Origin: Gemmobacter sp. 24YEA27
Lineage (GTDB): Bacteria; Pseudomonadota; Alphaproteobacteria; Rhodobacterales; Rhodobacteraceae
DNA: 64,000 bases
Direction: 5' to 3'
Assembly (NCBI RefSeq): GCF_030052995.1
Contig: NZ_JASJPW010000001.1
Location: 1,174,501 to 1,238,500 of the forward strand
The translations under genes were made by a program, and so were the position numbers. The notes below the pieces were generated by a model. That model had not been told where the DNA came from. It did no database searches and saw only the letters and a program-made list of their open reading frames with translations. Below, one piece after another: positions 46,506 to 59,740 of the stretch (positions within the stretch are counted from its first letter, which is position 1; each line of letters starts with the position of its first letter).

Positions 46506-47273
46506 TCAGAACCTGTCCTTACGCGCCCGGATTTCGGCGAAAACCACGTCATCGGGGGCATCGGGCAGGCCCACCGCCTGTTTCAGCTGCGGCAGATGCG
46601 CGCGCAGAAACGGATTGGTTGCCAGCTCGTCGGAAAGGGTGGAGGGCATCGGCAGGCGGCCTTCGCGGCGCAGCCCGGCCAGAGCTTCGATACGGGAGAT
46701 AAGTGCGGAATTTTCTGGTTCAAGGGTCAGGGCAAAGCGCAGATTGCTGTCGAGGTAATCATGCCCCGATCCTACCAGCGTCCCGGGCGGCAAAGCGGCA
46801 AGTTTCGACAGGCTTTGCCACATCATGGGCGCGGTGCCCTCGAAAATGCGGCCGCAGCCCGCAGCCATCAGCGTGTCGGCGGTGAAAACAAATCCCGAAA
46901 CCGGGAAATGATAGCTGACATGTCCCAGAGTATGGCCGGGGGTTTCGATCACGACCGCTTCTTCGCCGCCCACGCGGATATGGTCGCCTTCGGTCAGGGC
47001 GCGGTCGAGCGGCGGCAGGCGATGCACATCCTTTGCCGCGCCCAGCACCTTTGCGCCGGTGGCTGCGACAATGCCGGGCACGCCGTCAATGTGGTCCCAG
47101 TCGTGATGGGTGAGAAGGATCTGGCCAAGGGTCCAGCCGCGTTCCGCCAGCGCGGCCAGAACGGGGCCGGGTTCGGGCGCGTCGATCAAGGCGGTGTCTC
47201 CGCTTGCGGCATCATGCAGCAGGAAGGCAAAGTTGTCCTTGAGGCAGGGGATCGTTACCAGTTCGAGAGCCAT
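46506..47273 (-). CDS. gloB: Hydroxyacylglutathione hydrolase (glyoxalase II), altered metal motif
   Basis: Hydrolyses S-lactoylglutathione in methylglyoxal detoxification; 255 residues. The metallo-beta-lactamase landmarks are [12 protein letters not shown] (residues 53-64), [44 protein letters not shown] and the C-terminal NPFLRA. The usual metal motif is THHHxDH; here its third histidine is Asp58. The other metal ligands are present. The start [10 protein letters not shown] was chosen because the preceding 18 codons are not conserved. Divergent from the methyltransferase gene. Confidence 0.9.
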   Translation of the reverse strand: MALELVTIPCLKDNFAFLLHDAASGDTALIDAPEPGPVLAALAERGWTLGQILLTHHDWDHIDGVPGIVAATGAKVLGAAKDVHRLPPLDRALTEGDHIRVGGEEAVVIETPGHTLGHVSYHFPVSGFVFTADTLMAAGCGRIFEGTAPMMWQSLSKLAALPPGTLVGSGHDYLDSNLRFALTLEPENSALISRIEALAGLRREGRLPMPSTLSDELATNPFLRAHLPQLKQAVGLPDAPDDVVFAEIRARKDRF

Positions 47274-47336
47274 AGCTTTTCCTTTTCCTGCCGCTAAGAT
47301 GGGCGGTCTGTATCGCCGCTGGGCCAATATCTGCTT

Positions 47337-47365
47337 CAGTTCACCTTTATCCGCTGCAGTTCACC
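47337..47365. promoter_or_regulatory. Direct repeat in the gloB/methyltransferase divergent promoter region
   Basis: CAGTTCACC occurs twice, 20 bases apart (two helical turns), within the 112-base divergent region. Such spacing fits a regulator dimer, but a chance repeat cannot be excluded. Confidence 0.25.
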
Positions 47366-47385
47366 AGAGGGAGCCAGCAACCGCA

Positions 47386-48248
47386 ATGCACCTCGACGTG
47401 CAGGATCTGAGAGATTTCTACTACCGCACCCAGCTTGGCCGGGTGGCGCAGCGTGCGATCCGTGATCAGCTGATCCGGATGTGGCCGGCTGGCGCCGGGC
47501 AGATGGCGGGACAGACGGTTGCAGGCTTTGGCTTTGCGGTGCCACTGTTGCGCCCCTGGCTGGAGGAGGCGCGTCGGGTGATCGGGCTGATGCCGGGCCA
47601 GCAGGGCGTGATGCCCTGGCCTTCGGGAATGCCCAATGTCTCGGTCCTGTGCGAGGAATCCGCCTGGCCCATATCGACCGGATTTGTCGACCGCCTGGTG
47701 CTGATGCATGGGCTGGAGACATCGGACCAGCCGCCATCGGTGCTGGAAGAGGCGCATCGCGTGCTTGGCCCTGGCGGGCGCGCGGTGTTTGTGGTGCCGA
47801 ACCGTTCCGGTCTCTGGGCGCGGCGCGACGGAACGCCCTTTGGCTATGGCCGCCCCTATTCCGGCGCGCAGCTCGAGGCGCAGCTGCGGTTACATGGCTT
47901 CACCCCCGAACGCAGCGCGACCGTGCTGCATGCGCCGCCAAGCCAGGCGCCCTTCTGGCTCAGGACCGCTGATCTGTGGGAACGGATGGGCCGCCGCCTG
48001 CCCTGGCTTTCCGGGGGATCCTGATCGTCGAGGCGACCAAGCAGGTCTATGCGCCGACACGAGGCGGGCTGAAAGCAGTGGTGACGCGGCCCCTGAAGGT
48101 GCTGGAAGGGGTGCGGGGTGGCCCGCCGCCGGAACCTGCGCTGAACAATATCACCACCGGAAGGATCACAACCGGAAGGATAAAGACCGGCAGGACTCCG
48201 GCTGCTTCGACCGCCGCGACGGGCGTGACGCCGCCTTGCCGCGACTGA
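47386..48248 (+). pseudogene. Class I SAM-dependent methyltransferase, frameshifted
   Basis: The first frame has [20 protein letters not shown], the SAM-binding part beginning [20 protein letters not shown], and [20 protein letters not shown], all features of a Rhodobacterales methyltransferase usually paired with gloB. It stops at 48024 after LPWLSGGS. With one more G in the G5 run at 48013-48017 the frame would continue [19 protein letters not shown] to 48248, the expected C-terminus. The tail contains three imperfect 15-base repeats (48153-48195) encoding TTGRI units. Either a true frameshift or a homopolymer undercall. Confidence 0.78.
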
Positions 48249-48598
48249 ATTTGGCGCTGCAGCCGAGTGCTTTGCCAGCCAAGAGAAACCCCGCCTGAGG
48301 CCGCTGTCGGGCGCTGATGTGATTCTGCCCGAACGGGTGGGCGAATGGGCGGGGCCGCGTCAATCAGGCGCAGTGACCCGCTACAAAGAGTCGCAGCCCC
48401 GCGCCCCGCGCCCGGCTGGCGCAATATCGGGGTCGAAACCCTCACGAAAGCGCGACTGACAAGGTTGCGGGGTTGGTCATGCTCTGTTAATGACGCCCGC
48501 GACAGCGGATACAAAGGTCTCCCTTTGTCCATGGCGCACGCACGATGGCGACGCCGGTGGTCGGGCAGGGTGAGACCGGATAGATGGGAAGGACGACC
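48249..48598 (+). other. Intergenic region carrying the atp operon start signals
   Basis: 350 bases with no supported gene. It must contain the promoter of atpHAGDC. The best candidate is TTGCGG (48465) with TAATGA 17 bases later, a poor -10 match. The purine-rich GGGAAGGACG just before 48599 is the ribosome site of atpH. No terminator for the methyltransferase gene was seen. Confidence 0.4.
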
Positions 48599-49158
48599 GT
48601 GGCGGAATCAGCTTCGATCTCTCAGGGCATTGCCGCGCGATATGCCACCGCGCTTTTCGATCTGGCGAAAGAAGGGGGCGCGCTGAAAGCCGTTGAGGCC
48701 GATGCCGCAGCGCTGACCGACGCCCTTGCCGTGTCGCCCGATCTGGGCGCCATGATCGCCTCGCCGGTTGTGTCTCGCGAAGAGCAGGCCAACGCCATTG
48801 CCGCAGTGGCAAAGGCGATGAAACTCGACGCGCTGACCGCGAACACGCTGGGCCTGATGGCCGACAAGCGCCGTCTCTTCGTGCTGCCGCAATTCCTGAC
48901 GGTGCTGCGCACTCAGATCGCGAAAGAAAAAGGCGAAGTGACCGCCGAGGTGACCTCGGCTGTGGCTCTGACCACCGAGCAGGTCACAAAGCTGACCGCC
49001 ACGCTGAAAGCTAAGGTCGGCAAGACCGTCAAACTGAACGCAACCGTCGATGAAAGCCTCATCGGCGGTCTTATCGTCAAGCTGGGCTCGACCATGATCG
49101 ACACGTCGGTCAAGTCGAAGCTCGCTTCCCTGCAGAATGCTATGAAAGAGGTTGGGTG

Positions 49159-49159
<1 letters not shown>
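48599..49159 (+). CDS. atpH: ATP synthase F1 subunit delta
   Basis: Peripheral-stalk subunit linking F1 to Fo, 186 residues. [16 protein letters not shown] at the N-terminus and the C-terminal [20 protein letters not shown], with [13 protein letters not shown], are the delta/OSCP signatures. The start is GTG at a position with GGAAGG about seven bases upstream; an ATG five codons earlier overlaps that ribosome site and is less likely. First gene of the F1 operon; its TGA shares the A with the atpA ATG. Confidence 0.94.
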
Positions 49160-50697
<1,538 letters not shown>

Positions 50698-50718
50698 GAG
50701 CCCTGAAGGAGAAGGCAG

Positions 50719-51591
50719 ATGCCCAGCCTTAAGGACCTTAAAAACCGGATCAACAGCGTTAAGAATACGCGGAAGATCACCAAGGCGATGCAAATGGTCG
50801 CCGCTGCCAAACTGCGCCGTGCGCAGGAGGCAGCGGAAGCCGGTCGCCCCTATGCCGAACGGATGAACGCGGTCATGACCTCGCTCGCCGGCGGCGTGGC
50901 CGGATCGGAAGGCGCACCGCGCCTTCTGGCCGGCTCTGGCAAAGACCAGACCCACCTTCTGGTGGTGATGACGGCAGAGCGCGGGCTGTGCGGCGGGTTT
51001 AACTCGTCCATCGCCAAACTGGCGCGGACCCATGCCCAGGAGCTGACCGCTCAGGGCAAGACGGTGAAGATCCTCACTGTCGGCAAAAAGGGCCGCGAAC
51101 AGCTCAAGCGCGACTGGGCGCATGCCTTTGTCGGCCATATCGACCTGTCGGATGTCAAACGCGTGGGCTATGCCAATGCGGCGGATATCGCGCGTCAGGC
51201 GACGGCTTATTTCGACAATGGCGAAGCCGATGTGGTCACGGTGTTCTTCTCGCGCTTCCAGTCGGTGATCAGCCAGATCCCGACCGCGCAGCAGATCATC
51301 CCGGCGAAGTTCGAAAGCGCGGAAGGGGCGGCATCGTCGCTCTATGATTACGAGCCTTCGGAAGAGACCATTCTCGCCGACCTGCTGCCGCGCAACATCG
51401 CGACCCAGATCTTCACCGCTCTCCTTGAAAACGGCGCCTCCGAGCAGGGCGCGCGGATGTCCGCAATGGACAACGCGACCCGCAACGCCGGCGACATGAT
51501 CAACAAGCTGACCATCCAGTTCAACCGGAGCCGTCAGGCAGCGATCACCAAGGAACTCATCGAAATCATCTCGGGCGCTGAGGCGCTCTGA
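50719..51591 (+). CDS. atpG: ATP synthase F1 subunit gamma
   Basis: Central rotor shaft of F1, 290 residues. N-terminal [20 protein letters not shown] and C-terminal [20 protein letters not shown] with [18 protein letters not shown] are the two coiled-coil helices typical of gamma. The middle domain has [17 protein letters not shown] strong ribosome site (AAGGAGAAGG) precedes the ATG. Third gene of the F1 operon, 21 bases behind atpA. Confidence 0.97.
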   Translation: MPSLKDLKNRINSVKNTRKITKAMQMVAAAKLRRAQEAAEAGRPYAERMNAVMTSLAGGVAGSEGAPRLLAGSGKDQTHLLVVMTAERGLCGGFNSSIAKLARTHAQELTAQGKTVKILTVGKKGREQLKRDWAHAFVGHIDLSDVKRVGYANAADIARQATAYFDNGEADVVTVFFSRFQSVISQIPTAQQIIPAKFESAEGAASSLYDYEPSEETILADLLPRNIATQIFTALLENGASEQGARMSAMDNATRNAGDMINKLTIQFNRSRQAAITKELIEIISGAEAL

Positions 51592-51609
51592 CGAACCCGG
51601 AGTATTTGA

Positions 51610-53052
<1,443 letters not shown>

Positions 53053-53061
53053 GGGGGCGAC

Positions 53062-53463
53062 ATGGCAGGCAATCTGCAATTCGACCTTGTAAGCCCCGAA
53101 CGGCGTCTCGCTTCGGTCTCTGCTACCGAAGTGCAGATCCCCGGCGCTGACGGCGATATGACGGCGATGGAGGGGCACAGCCCCACCATCACCACGCTCC
53201 GCCCCGGCATCCTGCGCGCGGTGACCTCGGAGGGCGTGAAGTCCTACATCGTCACCGGCGGCTTCGCGGATATCTCGCCCACCGGCGTGACCGTGCTGGC
53301 CGAGCGGGCGATCCCGGCGGAAGAAGCCAGCAGCACGATCCTCGACGAGATCCTCGCCGAGGCGCGTTCGCTGGCCGATGCCGCGCTGCCCGAAGACAAG
53401 GCCCAGGCCGAGAAGAACGTCTCGGATGTGGCAGCCTTGCGCGACGCGGTGCAAAAGCACTGA
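53062..53463 (+). CDS. atpC: ATP synthase F1 subunit epsilon
   Basis: Rotor subunit at the base of F1, 133 residues. NLQFDLVSPERRLASVSATE starts the beta-sandwich; VQIPGADGDMTAMEGHSPTI is the family signature. A helical C-terminal tail (ILDEILAEARSLADAALPED) completes the protein. It is the last gene of the operon, followed after 35 bases by an intrinsic terminator. Confidence 0.96.
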   Translation: MAGNLQFDLVSPERRLASVSATEVQIPGADGDMTAMEGHSPTITTLRPGILRAVTSEGVKSYIVTGGFADISPTGVTVLAERAIPAEEASSTILDEILAEARSLADAALPEDKAQAEKNVSDVAALRDAVQKH

Positions 53464-53498
53464 GACCCCTGCTGTCCCGGGGCAGTGGAAAAAACAGC

Positions 53499-53535
53499 AA
53501 AAGGCTCCTTCTGCGGAAGGAGCCTTTTCTTTTTC
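53499..53535 (+). terminator. Rho-independent terminator of the atp operon
   Basis: AAAAGGCTCCTT and AAGGAGCCTTTT form a 12-bp stem with the loop CTGCGG-like sequence, followed by CTTTTTC. It lies just after atpC. Confidence 0.92.
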
Positions 53536-53585
53536 ACCGGGGTTTCGCTTATAGTCCGGGCAGCTAATTCTACTTTCGGCAGATC

Positions 53586-53933
53586 ATGAAACGCTTCAAC
53601 ACACCTATAGGGGTTCAGCAGGGATCAAAGATCCTGTTCTCGGATTTTGCCGATGGCGGACAGATGTGGGTCGGCGAGGGCGAGCGGGAGACCCGCCAAC
53701 AGATCACCTTTGCCCATCCCTATCTGGCGGTGCCGGTGGTGATGGTCGGGCTGTCGATGTGGGATATGGACAACCGCACCAACCTGCGCTGCGATCTCTC
53801 GACCGCGAACATTACCGGAAACGGTTTTCTGATCGTGTTCCGGACATGGGGAGACAGCCGCATTGCCCGCGTCAGGGCGGACTGGACCGCGATGGGCCAG
53901 ATCCGCGATGACGAGCAATGGGACGTGGAATAG
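53586..53933 (+). CDS. H-type lectin domain protein
   Basis: A 115-residue protein with the H-type lectin pattern: ITFAHPYLAVPVVMVGLSMW, DMDNRTNLRCDLSTANIT, and GFLIVFRTWGDSRIARVRAD. The family (first known from snail agglutinin) binds N-acetylgalactosamine-type sugars; the bacterial role is unclear. No signal peptide is visible, so a cytoplasmic location or leaderless export is implied. It is separated from the atp operon by the terminator and converges with the PAP2 gene. Confidence 0.78.
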   Translation: MKRFNTPIGVQQGSKILFSDFADGGQMWVGEGERETRQQITFAHPYLAVPVVMVGLSMWDMDNRTNLRCDLSTANITGNGFLIVFRTWGDSRIARVRADWTAMGQIRDDEQWDVE

Positions 53934-53938
53934 CGCGT

Positions 53939-55015
53939 TCAGCGCTGCTCCTGCGGCACCCAGCGGGGGAAGCGGCGCATCAGCGCGCCCGCCGCCCACC
54001 AGGAGGCGATTGCGATGACGGCCCCCGCATAGCCGTCCACGGCATAATGCCAGGCCAGAAGCACCGATCCGATCATGATCACCACCGAGAATCCGGTCAT
54101 GATGCGCCCCAGCAGGCGGCTGTACTGATAGGCGTAAAGCGTCATCAGCACGGTCGAGGCCACATGCATCGAAGGGAAGGCCGAGATCCCGTTCAGACCA
54201 ACTGGCCCGCTATAGAGCCACCACAGCGTGTCCTGCGGCTCCAGAGCCGAGATCGGTTGTGTTTTAGCATGCTCCGCCAAAAGCTGCATCAGCGGCACGA
54301 AATCATCGCCAAAACCGAACCGCTCGTAATAGACGGGGCCGACCGAGGAGAAGAGCGTGGCGATCAGATTGCCGCCAAATCCCCAGCAAAACACGAAGGC
54401 AATGAAATAACGGATCCGTGCGCGGGGCCGGGCGAGGCTGAAACAGGTGAAAACCAGGCTGAAATACAGCAGGAACATCCAGTAATTATAGGCGCCGGTG
54501 AACAGCGTCACGACCCAGGGATGCCCGAAAACCGTATGCAGCGCGACGCCGGGATCCATGCCGAAATGCAGGAAACGGTCAAGATCGGCCAGAGACGGAT
54601 CCCAGGAGAAGGGATTGAGGATCGGGATGATCTTCTTCAGCTGCGCGAAGGACGCCATGATGGCGATGGCGATCACAAGACCGATCCCCGCAGTCACGAT
54701 ACGCTGAGGATCTGAAATTGCCTGCCGGATGTCGGCTTTGAACCAGGCCATCTGGTCGGCGGGCCGGACAACATAGCGCATATGCAGAAAGCGCCACATC
54801 AGCACAAGATAGACCATCCCCGGCACATGGTCGATAAACTTCCAGAACAGGGTCAAGCCTACCTGTGTATCCAAAGCTGGTGCATAGATTTCGGACAGAC
54901 CGAGCGCGATCAAGACATAGACTGACACAAGGGCGATCAACAGCCCATGTTCGCGCAGGGTGGGTAAAACCAGCGGAGCGAATTTTCCTTCAGAATAAAT
55001 TCTTGTATGTTGCAT
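53939..55015 (-). CDS. PAP2-superfamily membrane protein (possible inositolphosphotransferase-like)
   Basis: A 358-residue integral membrane protein with about seven helices. The C-terminal third has the PAP2 phosphatase/transferase core: ISAFPSMHVASTVLMTLYA and LLAWHYAVDGYAGAVIAIA, with catalytic His residues in SMHVA and HYAVDG. The wider architecture, with a long N-terminal membrane part, resembles inositolphosphotransferase Aur1-like bacterial proteins, so a lipid headgroup reaction is possible. The promoter side holds the inverted repeat TGTGAGGT/ACCTCACA. Confidence 0.78.
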   Translation of the reverse strand: MQHTRIYSEGKFAPLVLPTLREHGLLIALVSVYVLIALGLSEIYAPALDTQVGLTLFWKFIDHVPGMVYLVLMWRFLHMRYVVRPADQMAWFKADIRQAISDPQRIVTAGIGLVIAIAIMASFAQLKKIIPILNPFSWDPSLADLDRFLHFGMDPGVALHTVFGHPWVVTLFTGAYNYWMFLLYFSLVFTCFSLARPRARIRYFIAFVFCWGFGGNLIATLFSSVGPVYYERFGFGDDFVPLMQLLAEHAKTQPISALEPQDTLWWLYSGPVGLNGISAFPSMHVASTVLMTLYAYQYSRLLGRIMTGFSVVIMIGSVLLAWHYAVDGYAGAVIAIASWWAAGALMRRFPRWVPQEQR

Positions 55016-55027
55016 AATCGGCCTGCT

Positions 55028-55055
55028 GTGAGGTGAACAATCAAGTACCTCACAT
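55028..55055 (-). promoter_or_regulatory. Inverted repeat upstream of the PAP2 gene
   Basis: TGTGAGGT and ACCTCACA are perfect 8-bp arms separated by 12 bases, located 12-40 bases before the PAP2 start codon. It could be an operator or a leader hairpin. Confidence 0.4.
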
Positions 55056-55072
55056 GCCTTTGTGTCGTGAAA

Positions 55073-55106
55073 AGGGCGAAAACGGGGTAAGCCGTTTCCG
55101 CCCTTC
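55073..55106 (-). terminator. Terminator of prs
   Basis: In the leftward transcript AAGGGCGGAAACGG pairs with CCGTTTTCGCCCTT (one mismatch) around a six-base loop, followed by TTC. It lies about 30 bases after the prs stop. Confidence 0.75.
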
Positions 55107-55135
55107 TGCTTCGGTCCCCGGGGGGCGTTCGCCTC

Positions 55136-56155
<1,020 letters not shown>

Positions 56156-56334
56156 GATCTGGGGCTCCGTGTGGGCAGCGGAATCGGATGCGGGCGGGAT
56201 AGCACCGAGGGAGGGCCGGGCAAAGGGGCGCGGCGTGCAATCCGGGGCTGCATATGGCCATGCCGTCACGAAAATGCCAAATGACGCATGTTCGCAACTG
56301 CGAATGTCCCTTTTGAGACCGCAATGAGGATCCC

Positions 56335-57165
56335 ATGACCCCGTCTGACCAGCGCGCTGACCCCATCCTGCACAGAATCGCTGGCCATGAAACAGCGGTG
56401 CGGAGGTTCGGATCTGGCGCACGCCCCCTCCTGGCGCTGCATTGCAGCCTCGCGCATGGCGGGGCCTGGGCGGGTCTGGCACAGCTGTTGCCTGAGGTGA
56501 CGGTTACGGCGCCCGACCTGCCGGGGCATGGGCAAAGCGCGCCGCCCGATGCGGATCTGCACGGGCTCGCAACCGCGATCGCGGCAGAGCTTGCGGCAGA
56601 GATCGGGGGCGGGGCGCCGGTCGATCTGATCGGCCATAGTTTCGGGGGCACTGTGGCGCTGCGTCTCACGCTGGAGCGCCCGGACCTCGTGCGCAGTCTG
56701 ACCCTCGCCGAGCCGGTGCTCTTTGCCGCGGCAGAGGGGACGCAGGCTTTCGCTGAGAATTTTACGGCGCATGGGCGGGTGACTGATCTCGGCGCGCAGG
56801 ACATTGACGCGGCGGCTGCATTGTTTCACAGGGCCTGGGGCGGTGGCATCCCCTTTGCCGCGCTGCCCGAGCGCCAGCGCCGCTATATGGCTGATCGCAT
56901 GTATCTGGTGTTCAATCTGAACCCGATCCTGATGGAGGATGCGGCGGGGATGCTCGCGCCGGGCCGGCTCGAAGCCTTGCACATCCCGGTCCTCCTCGCC
57001 GAGGGCAGCGAAAGCCCGGCCATTGTGCCGGCAATCCTGGATACGCTGGCGGCGCGTATCCCGGGCGCGCGGCGGATCCGGGTCGCGGGGGCCGGCCATA
57101 TGCTGCCGCTGACCCATCCCGAGCCGATCGCGCGCGCAATGCGAGAGCTGCTGGCCGGCGGCTGA
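56335..57165 (+). CDS. Alpha/beta-hydrolase fold protein
   Basis: A 276-residue cytoplasmic hydrolase. The oxyanion region [17 protein letters not shown], the Asp-containing [13 protein letters not shown], and the nucleophile elbow [15 protein letters not shown] (Ser in GHSFGG) are present, with a late Asp in [12 protein letters not shown] and the catalytic His in [14 protein letters not shown]. The substrate is unknown. A ribosome site (AGGA) precedes the ATG. It is convergent with the threonine aldolase gene. Confidence 0.88.
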   Translation: MTPSDQRADPILHRIAGHETAVRRFGSGARPLLALHCSLAHGGAWAGLAQLLPEVTVTAPDLPGHGQSAPPDADLHGLATAIAAELAAEIGGGAPVDLIGHSFGGTVALRLTLERPDLVRSLTLAEPVLFAAAEGTQAFAENFTAHGRVTDLGAQDIDAAAALFHRAWGGGIPFAALPERQRRYMADRMYLVFNLNPILMEDAAGMLAPGRLEALHIPVLLAEGSESPAIVPAILDTLAARIPGARRIRVAGAGHMLPLTHPEPIARAMRELLAGG

Positions 57166-57180
57166 GGGCCGGCCGGCGCT

Positions 57181-58206
57181 TCAGATCAGGGCGAGAAACC
57201 GGTCCACATCGTCAGGCGTAGTGGACCAGCCTGTGACGAGCCGCGCGCCCTCGTAACCGGCGCCATCCTCAGAGTAATAGCTCGCCCCGGCAGTGCGGAG
57301 CCGGTCGTGCAGACCGCTCTCCCAGGTCGTGAACATCAGATTGGCCTCGACGGGGCCCCGCAGCGAGACGCCGGGCTTTGCAGTAAGCCCTGCGGCAAGC
57401 CGCGCTGCCATGCGATTGGCATGCGCTGCAAGGTCGAGCCAGAGCCCATTCTCAAGCCAGGCCGACATCTGGGCCGCCAGAAAGCGGTGTTTCGACACCA
57501 GATGCCCGCTGCGCTTGCGTCTGAGCTGGAATTCCCAGGCGCGCGACGGATCGAACAGCACCACCGCCTCGACCCCCATACAGCCGTTCTTGGTGCCGCC
57601 GAGAGAAAGGATATCAACGCCCGCGCGCCAGCTCAGATCGGCCGGTGAGGCACCTGTCGCCACCACCGCATTGGCAAAGCGCGCGCCATCGAGATGCACC
57701 GGCAACCCGAACTCACGCGCCACGGCACAAAGCGCCGCGGTCTCGGCAGCGGTATAAACCGTACCGGCCTCGGTGACGTTGGTCAGCGAGACCGCGCCGC
57801 GCTGAACGCTGTGCACGCCACCCGTGCCATGGGCCGCGATCACGGCCCGCAGCGCGTCGGGTGACATGCGGCCATGCGCGCCGGGCACCGGCACCAGCTT
57901 GGCGCCATGGGTGAAAAACTCGGGCGCGCCGCATTCGTCCCGGGTGATATGGGCCAGCTCATGCGCGAAAATCGCGCTCCAGGGCGCGGTAAGCACCGCC
58001 AGGGACAGCGCATTGGCGGCGGTGCCGGTCGGGACCAGGGCGATTTCGGCCTCGGGCGCGTCGAACACCTCGCGGATCTGCGCGGTCAGCCGCGATGTCA
58101 GCGGGTCATTGCCGTATCCGGGCGCCTGGCCCTCATTGGCGCGCATCAGCGCGGTCATGATCTGCGGCGCCACGCCGGAGCAATTGTCAGAGGCGAAATG
58201 CATCAC
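57181..58206 (-). CDS. ltaE: Low-specificity L-threonine aldolase (beta-eliminating lyase family)
   Basis: PLP enzyme cleaving L-threonine or allo-threonine to glycine and acetaldehyde, 341 residues. FASDNCSGVAPQIMTALMRA and APGYGNDPLTSRL form the N-terminal substrate part; VPTGTAANALSLAVL binds PLP phosphate; LPVHLDGARFANAVV has the conserved Asp; and the Schiff-base Lys is in LSLGGTKNGCMGVEAV. It overlaps the ycgN gene by four bases, so the two are co-translated. A second Met codon at the start (58203) is possible. Confidence 0.9.
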   Translation of the reverse strand: MMHFASDNCSGVAPQIMTALMRANEGQAPGYGNDPLTSRLTAQIREVFDAPEAEIALVPTGTAANALSLAVLTAPWSAIFAHELAHITRDECGAPEFFTHGAKLVPVPGAHGRMSPDALRAVIAAHGTGGVHSVQRGAVSLTNVTEAGTVYTAAETAALCAVAREFGLPVHLDGARFANAVVATGASPADLSWRAGVDILSLGGTKNGCMGVEAVVLFDPSRAWEFQLRRKRSGHLVSKHRFLAAQMSAWLENGLWLDLAAHANRMAARLAAGLTAKPGVSLRGPVEANLMFTTWESGLHDRLRTAGASYYSEDGAGYEGARLVTGWSTTPDDVDRFLALI

Positions 58207-58655
58207 TCTTCCTCATCGAGAAGATAATCTTCCCAGTCTTCTTCGGGGACGGTCAGCTCGGATACGGTGTGGCCACGGATCGTCGGGCCGAGCGTATGGG
58301 TGCTGTCCGGGTCGCCGGTGAGCAGCGGGTGCCAGTCGGGAAGCGGCTCGTTGTAGTAAAGGCGCTTATAGGCGCAGGTTTCGGGCATCCAATACGCGGA
58401 TTTCGCGAGCGTCTTCGGCGTCAGGAAAACGCATTCCGGCACATGTTTCTTGCGGTTGGGGTAATCCGAGCACAGGCAGCTCGCATTGTCGAACAGGCGG
58501 CAGGCGACGCGGGTGAAGACCAGCTCGCCCGTATCCTCGAATTCCAGCTTGTTCAGGCAGCATTTGCCGCAGCCGTCACAAAGCGCCTCCCATTCGGCAG
58601 GCGTCATCTTGGTGAGCGGGACGGTTTCCCAGAAACGGGGGCGCAGGCTGGACAT
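58203..58655 (-). CDS. YcgN-family cysteine-cluster protein (UPF0260)
   Basis: A 150-residue protein with a family-typical cysteine pattern: ALCDGCGKCCLNKLEFEDT near the N-terminus, FTRVACRLFDNASCLCSDYP in the middle, and KHVPECVFLTP and PETCAYKRLYYNEPLPDWHP after it. The cysteines probably bind an iron-sulphur or zinc cluster; function unknown. Upstream lies the twin-palindrome element separating it from ribF. The gene overlaps ltaE by four bases. Confidence 0.9.
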   Translation of the reverse strand: MSSLRPRFWETVPLTKMTPAEWEALCDGCGKCCLNKLEFEDTGELVFTRVACRLFDNASCLCSDYPNRKKHVPECVFLTPKTLAKSAYWMPETCAYKRLYYNEPLPDWHPLLTGDPDSTHTLGPTIRGHTVSELTVPEEDWEDYLLDEEE

Positions 58656-58697
58656 AGGCGCTATTTGATCCCGCGCACCGCGAATGGAAAGGGGGGC

Positions 58698-58743
58698 CCA
58701 AAAATCTTTGCAGATTTTTGGACCGGTTTCTGTACAGAAACCG
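58698..58743. repeat. Twin palindromes after ribF
   Basis: CCAAAAATCT-TTGC-AGATTTTTGG (58698-58721) and the perfect palindrome CGGTTTCTGTACAGAAACCG (58724-58743) stand two bases apart. Together they start six bases beyond the ribF stop in the leftward direction. The layout (two palindromes joined by GGAC) repeats that at 6840-6885. It probably ends or stabilises the ribF transcript. Confidence 0.7.
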
Positions 58744-58748
58744 CGGCG

Positions 58749-59672
58749 TCAGCCTGCAGCGAGCACCGCCCGCGCCTGATCGCAGTCCTCGTTCATCTGA
58801 GTGATCAGGGCCGGCAAGCCGTCGAATTTCAGCTCTGGCCTCAGGAATTCCACGAGCGCCACCGAAAGGTGGCGGCCATAGAGATCCCCCTTGAAATCCA
58901 GCAGATAGGTTTCAAGATTCGGCGCCACGCCGTTGAACATCGGCCGTACACCAAGGCTCGCGGCCCCCATATAGCTGCCTTCCTGTGGGCCCGAAAGCAC
59001 ATCGACCCTGACCGCATAGACCCCGAAACGTGGCAGATGCAGACCGGTCAGATCCATATTCGCGGTCGGGAAGCCCAGCTCTCGGCCGCGTTTCTCGCCA
59101 TGGATCACCGCGCCCTCGATCCGGTGCAGGTGCCCCAGCATCGCCGCTGCATCGCCAGGTCGCCCCTCGCTCAGCGCATCGCGGATCGCGGTCGAAGAAA
59201 TGCCGATCCCGCCTTGTTTCAGCAAAGGCGCGATGGTGGTGGTAAAGCCATATTTCTCGCCCAGCCGCTTCATGTCTTCGGCGCGGCCGGCGCGGCCCTT
59301 CCCGAAACAGAAATCCTCGCCGATCACCACATGGCTGATGCCAAGGCCCTCGGCCAGCACCTTATGCGCGAATTCCTCGGGCGTCAGTGCCGCAAGGCCT
59401 GCATTGAAGGGCAGCTGGAACAGATGTTCGACCCCGAGCTTTGCCAGCCGGTTCGCCCGCGCCTCGGCATTCATCAGCCGGAACGGGCCCGCATCGCGCT
59501 GGAAGAACTGGCGGGGATGCGGCTCGAAGGTCACGATCCCCAGCGGCGCCGGCCCCCGGGCCAGGTCGATCACCGCCTGATGCCCAAGATGCACGCCATC
59601 GAAATTGCCAAGGGCGCAGGAGGTTCCACGGCCCGCAGCGTCAAGCCAGTGCCAGTCCTGATGAATCTGCAT
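58749..59672 (-). CDS. ribF: Bifunctional riboflavin kinase/FMN adenylyltransferase
   Basis: Makes FMN and FAD from riboflavin. The N-terminal adenylyltransferase domain has CALGNFDGVHLGHQAVIDLA and FEPHPRQFFQ; FCFGKGRAGRAEDMKRL and ISSTAIRDALSEGRPGDAAA follow. The C-terminal kinase domain contains GRELGFPTANMDLTGL and GVRPMFNGVAPNLETYLLDF. At 307 residues it is full length. The MaoC-like gene lies upstream on the same strand, the twin palindromes directly downstream. Confidence 0.95.
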   Translation of the reverse strand: MQIHQDWHWLDAAGRGTSCALGNFDGVHLGHQAVIDLARGPAPLGIVTFEPHPRQFFQRDAGPFRLMNAEARANRLAKLGVEHLFQLPFNAGLAALTPEEFAHKVLAEGLGISHVVIGEDFCFGKGRAGRAEDMKRLGEKYGFTTTIAPLLKQGGIGISSTAIRDALSEGRPGDAAAMLGHLHRIEGAVIHGEKRGRELGFPTANMDLTGLHLPRFGVYAVRVDVLSGPQEGSYMGAASLGVRPMFNGVAPNLETYLLDFKGDLYGRHLSVALVEFLRPELKFDGLPALITQMNEDCDQARAVLAAG

Positions 59673-59740
59673 TCTTCCCCGCAGGCGTTTCGGCCACGGC
59701 GCAGATCATCTGGCCTCAGATTGTCCTGCGTCAGGCCCGG

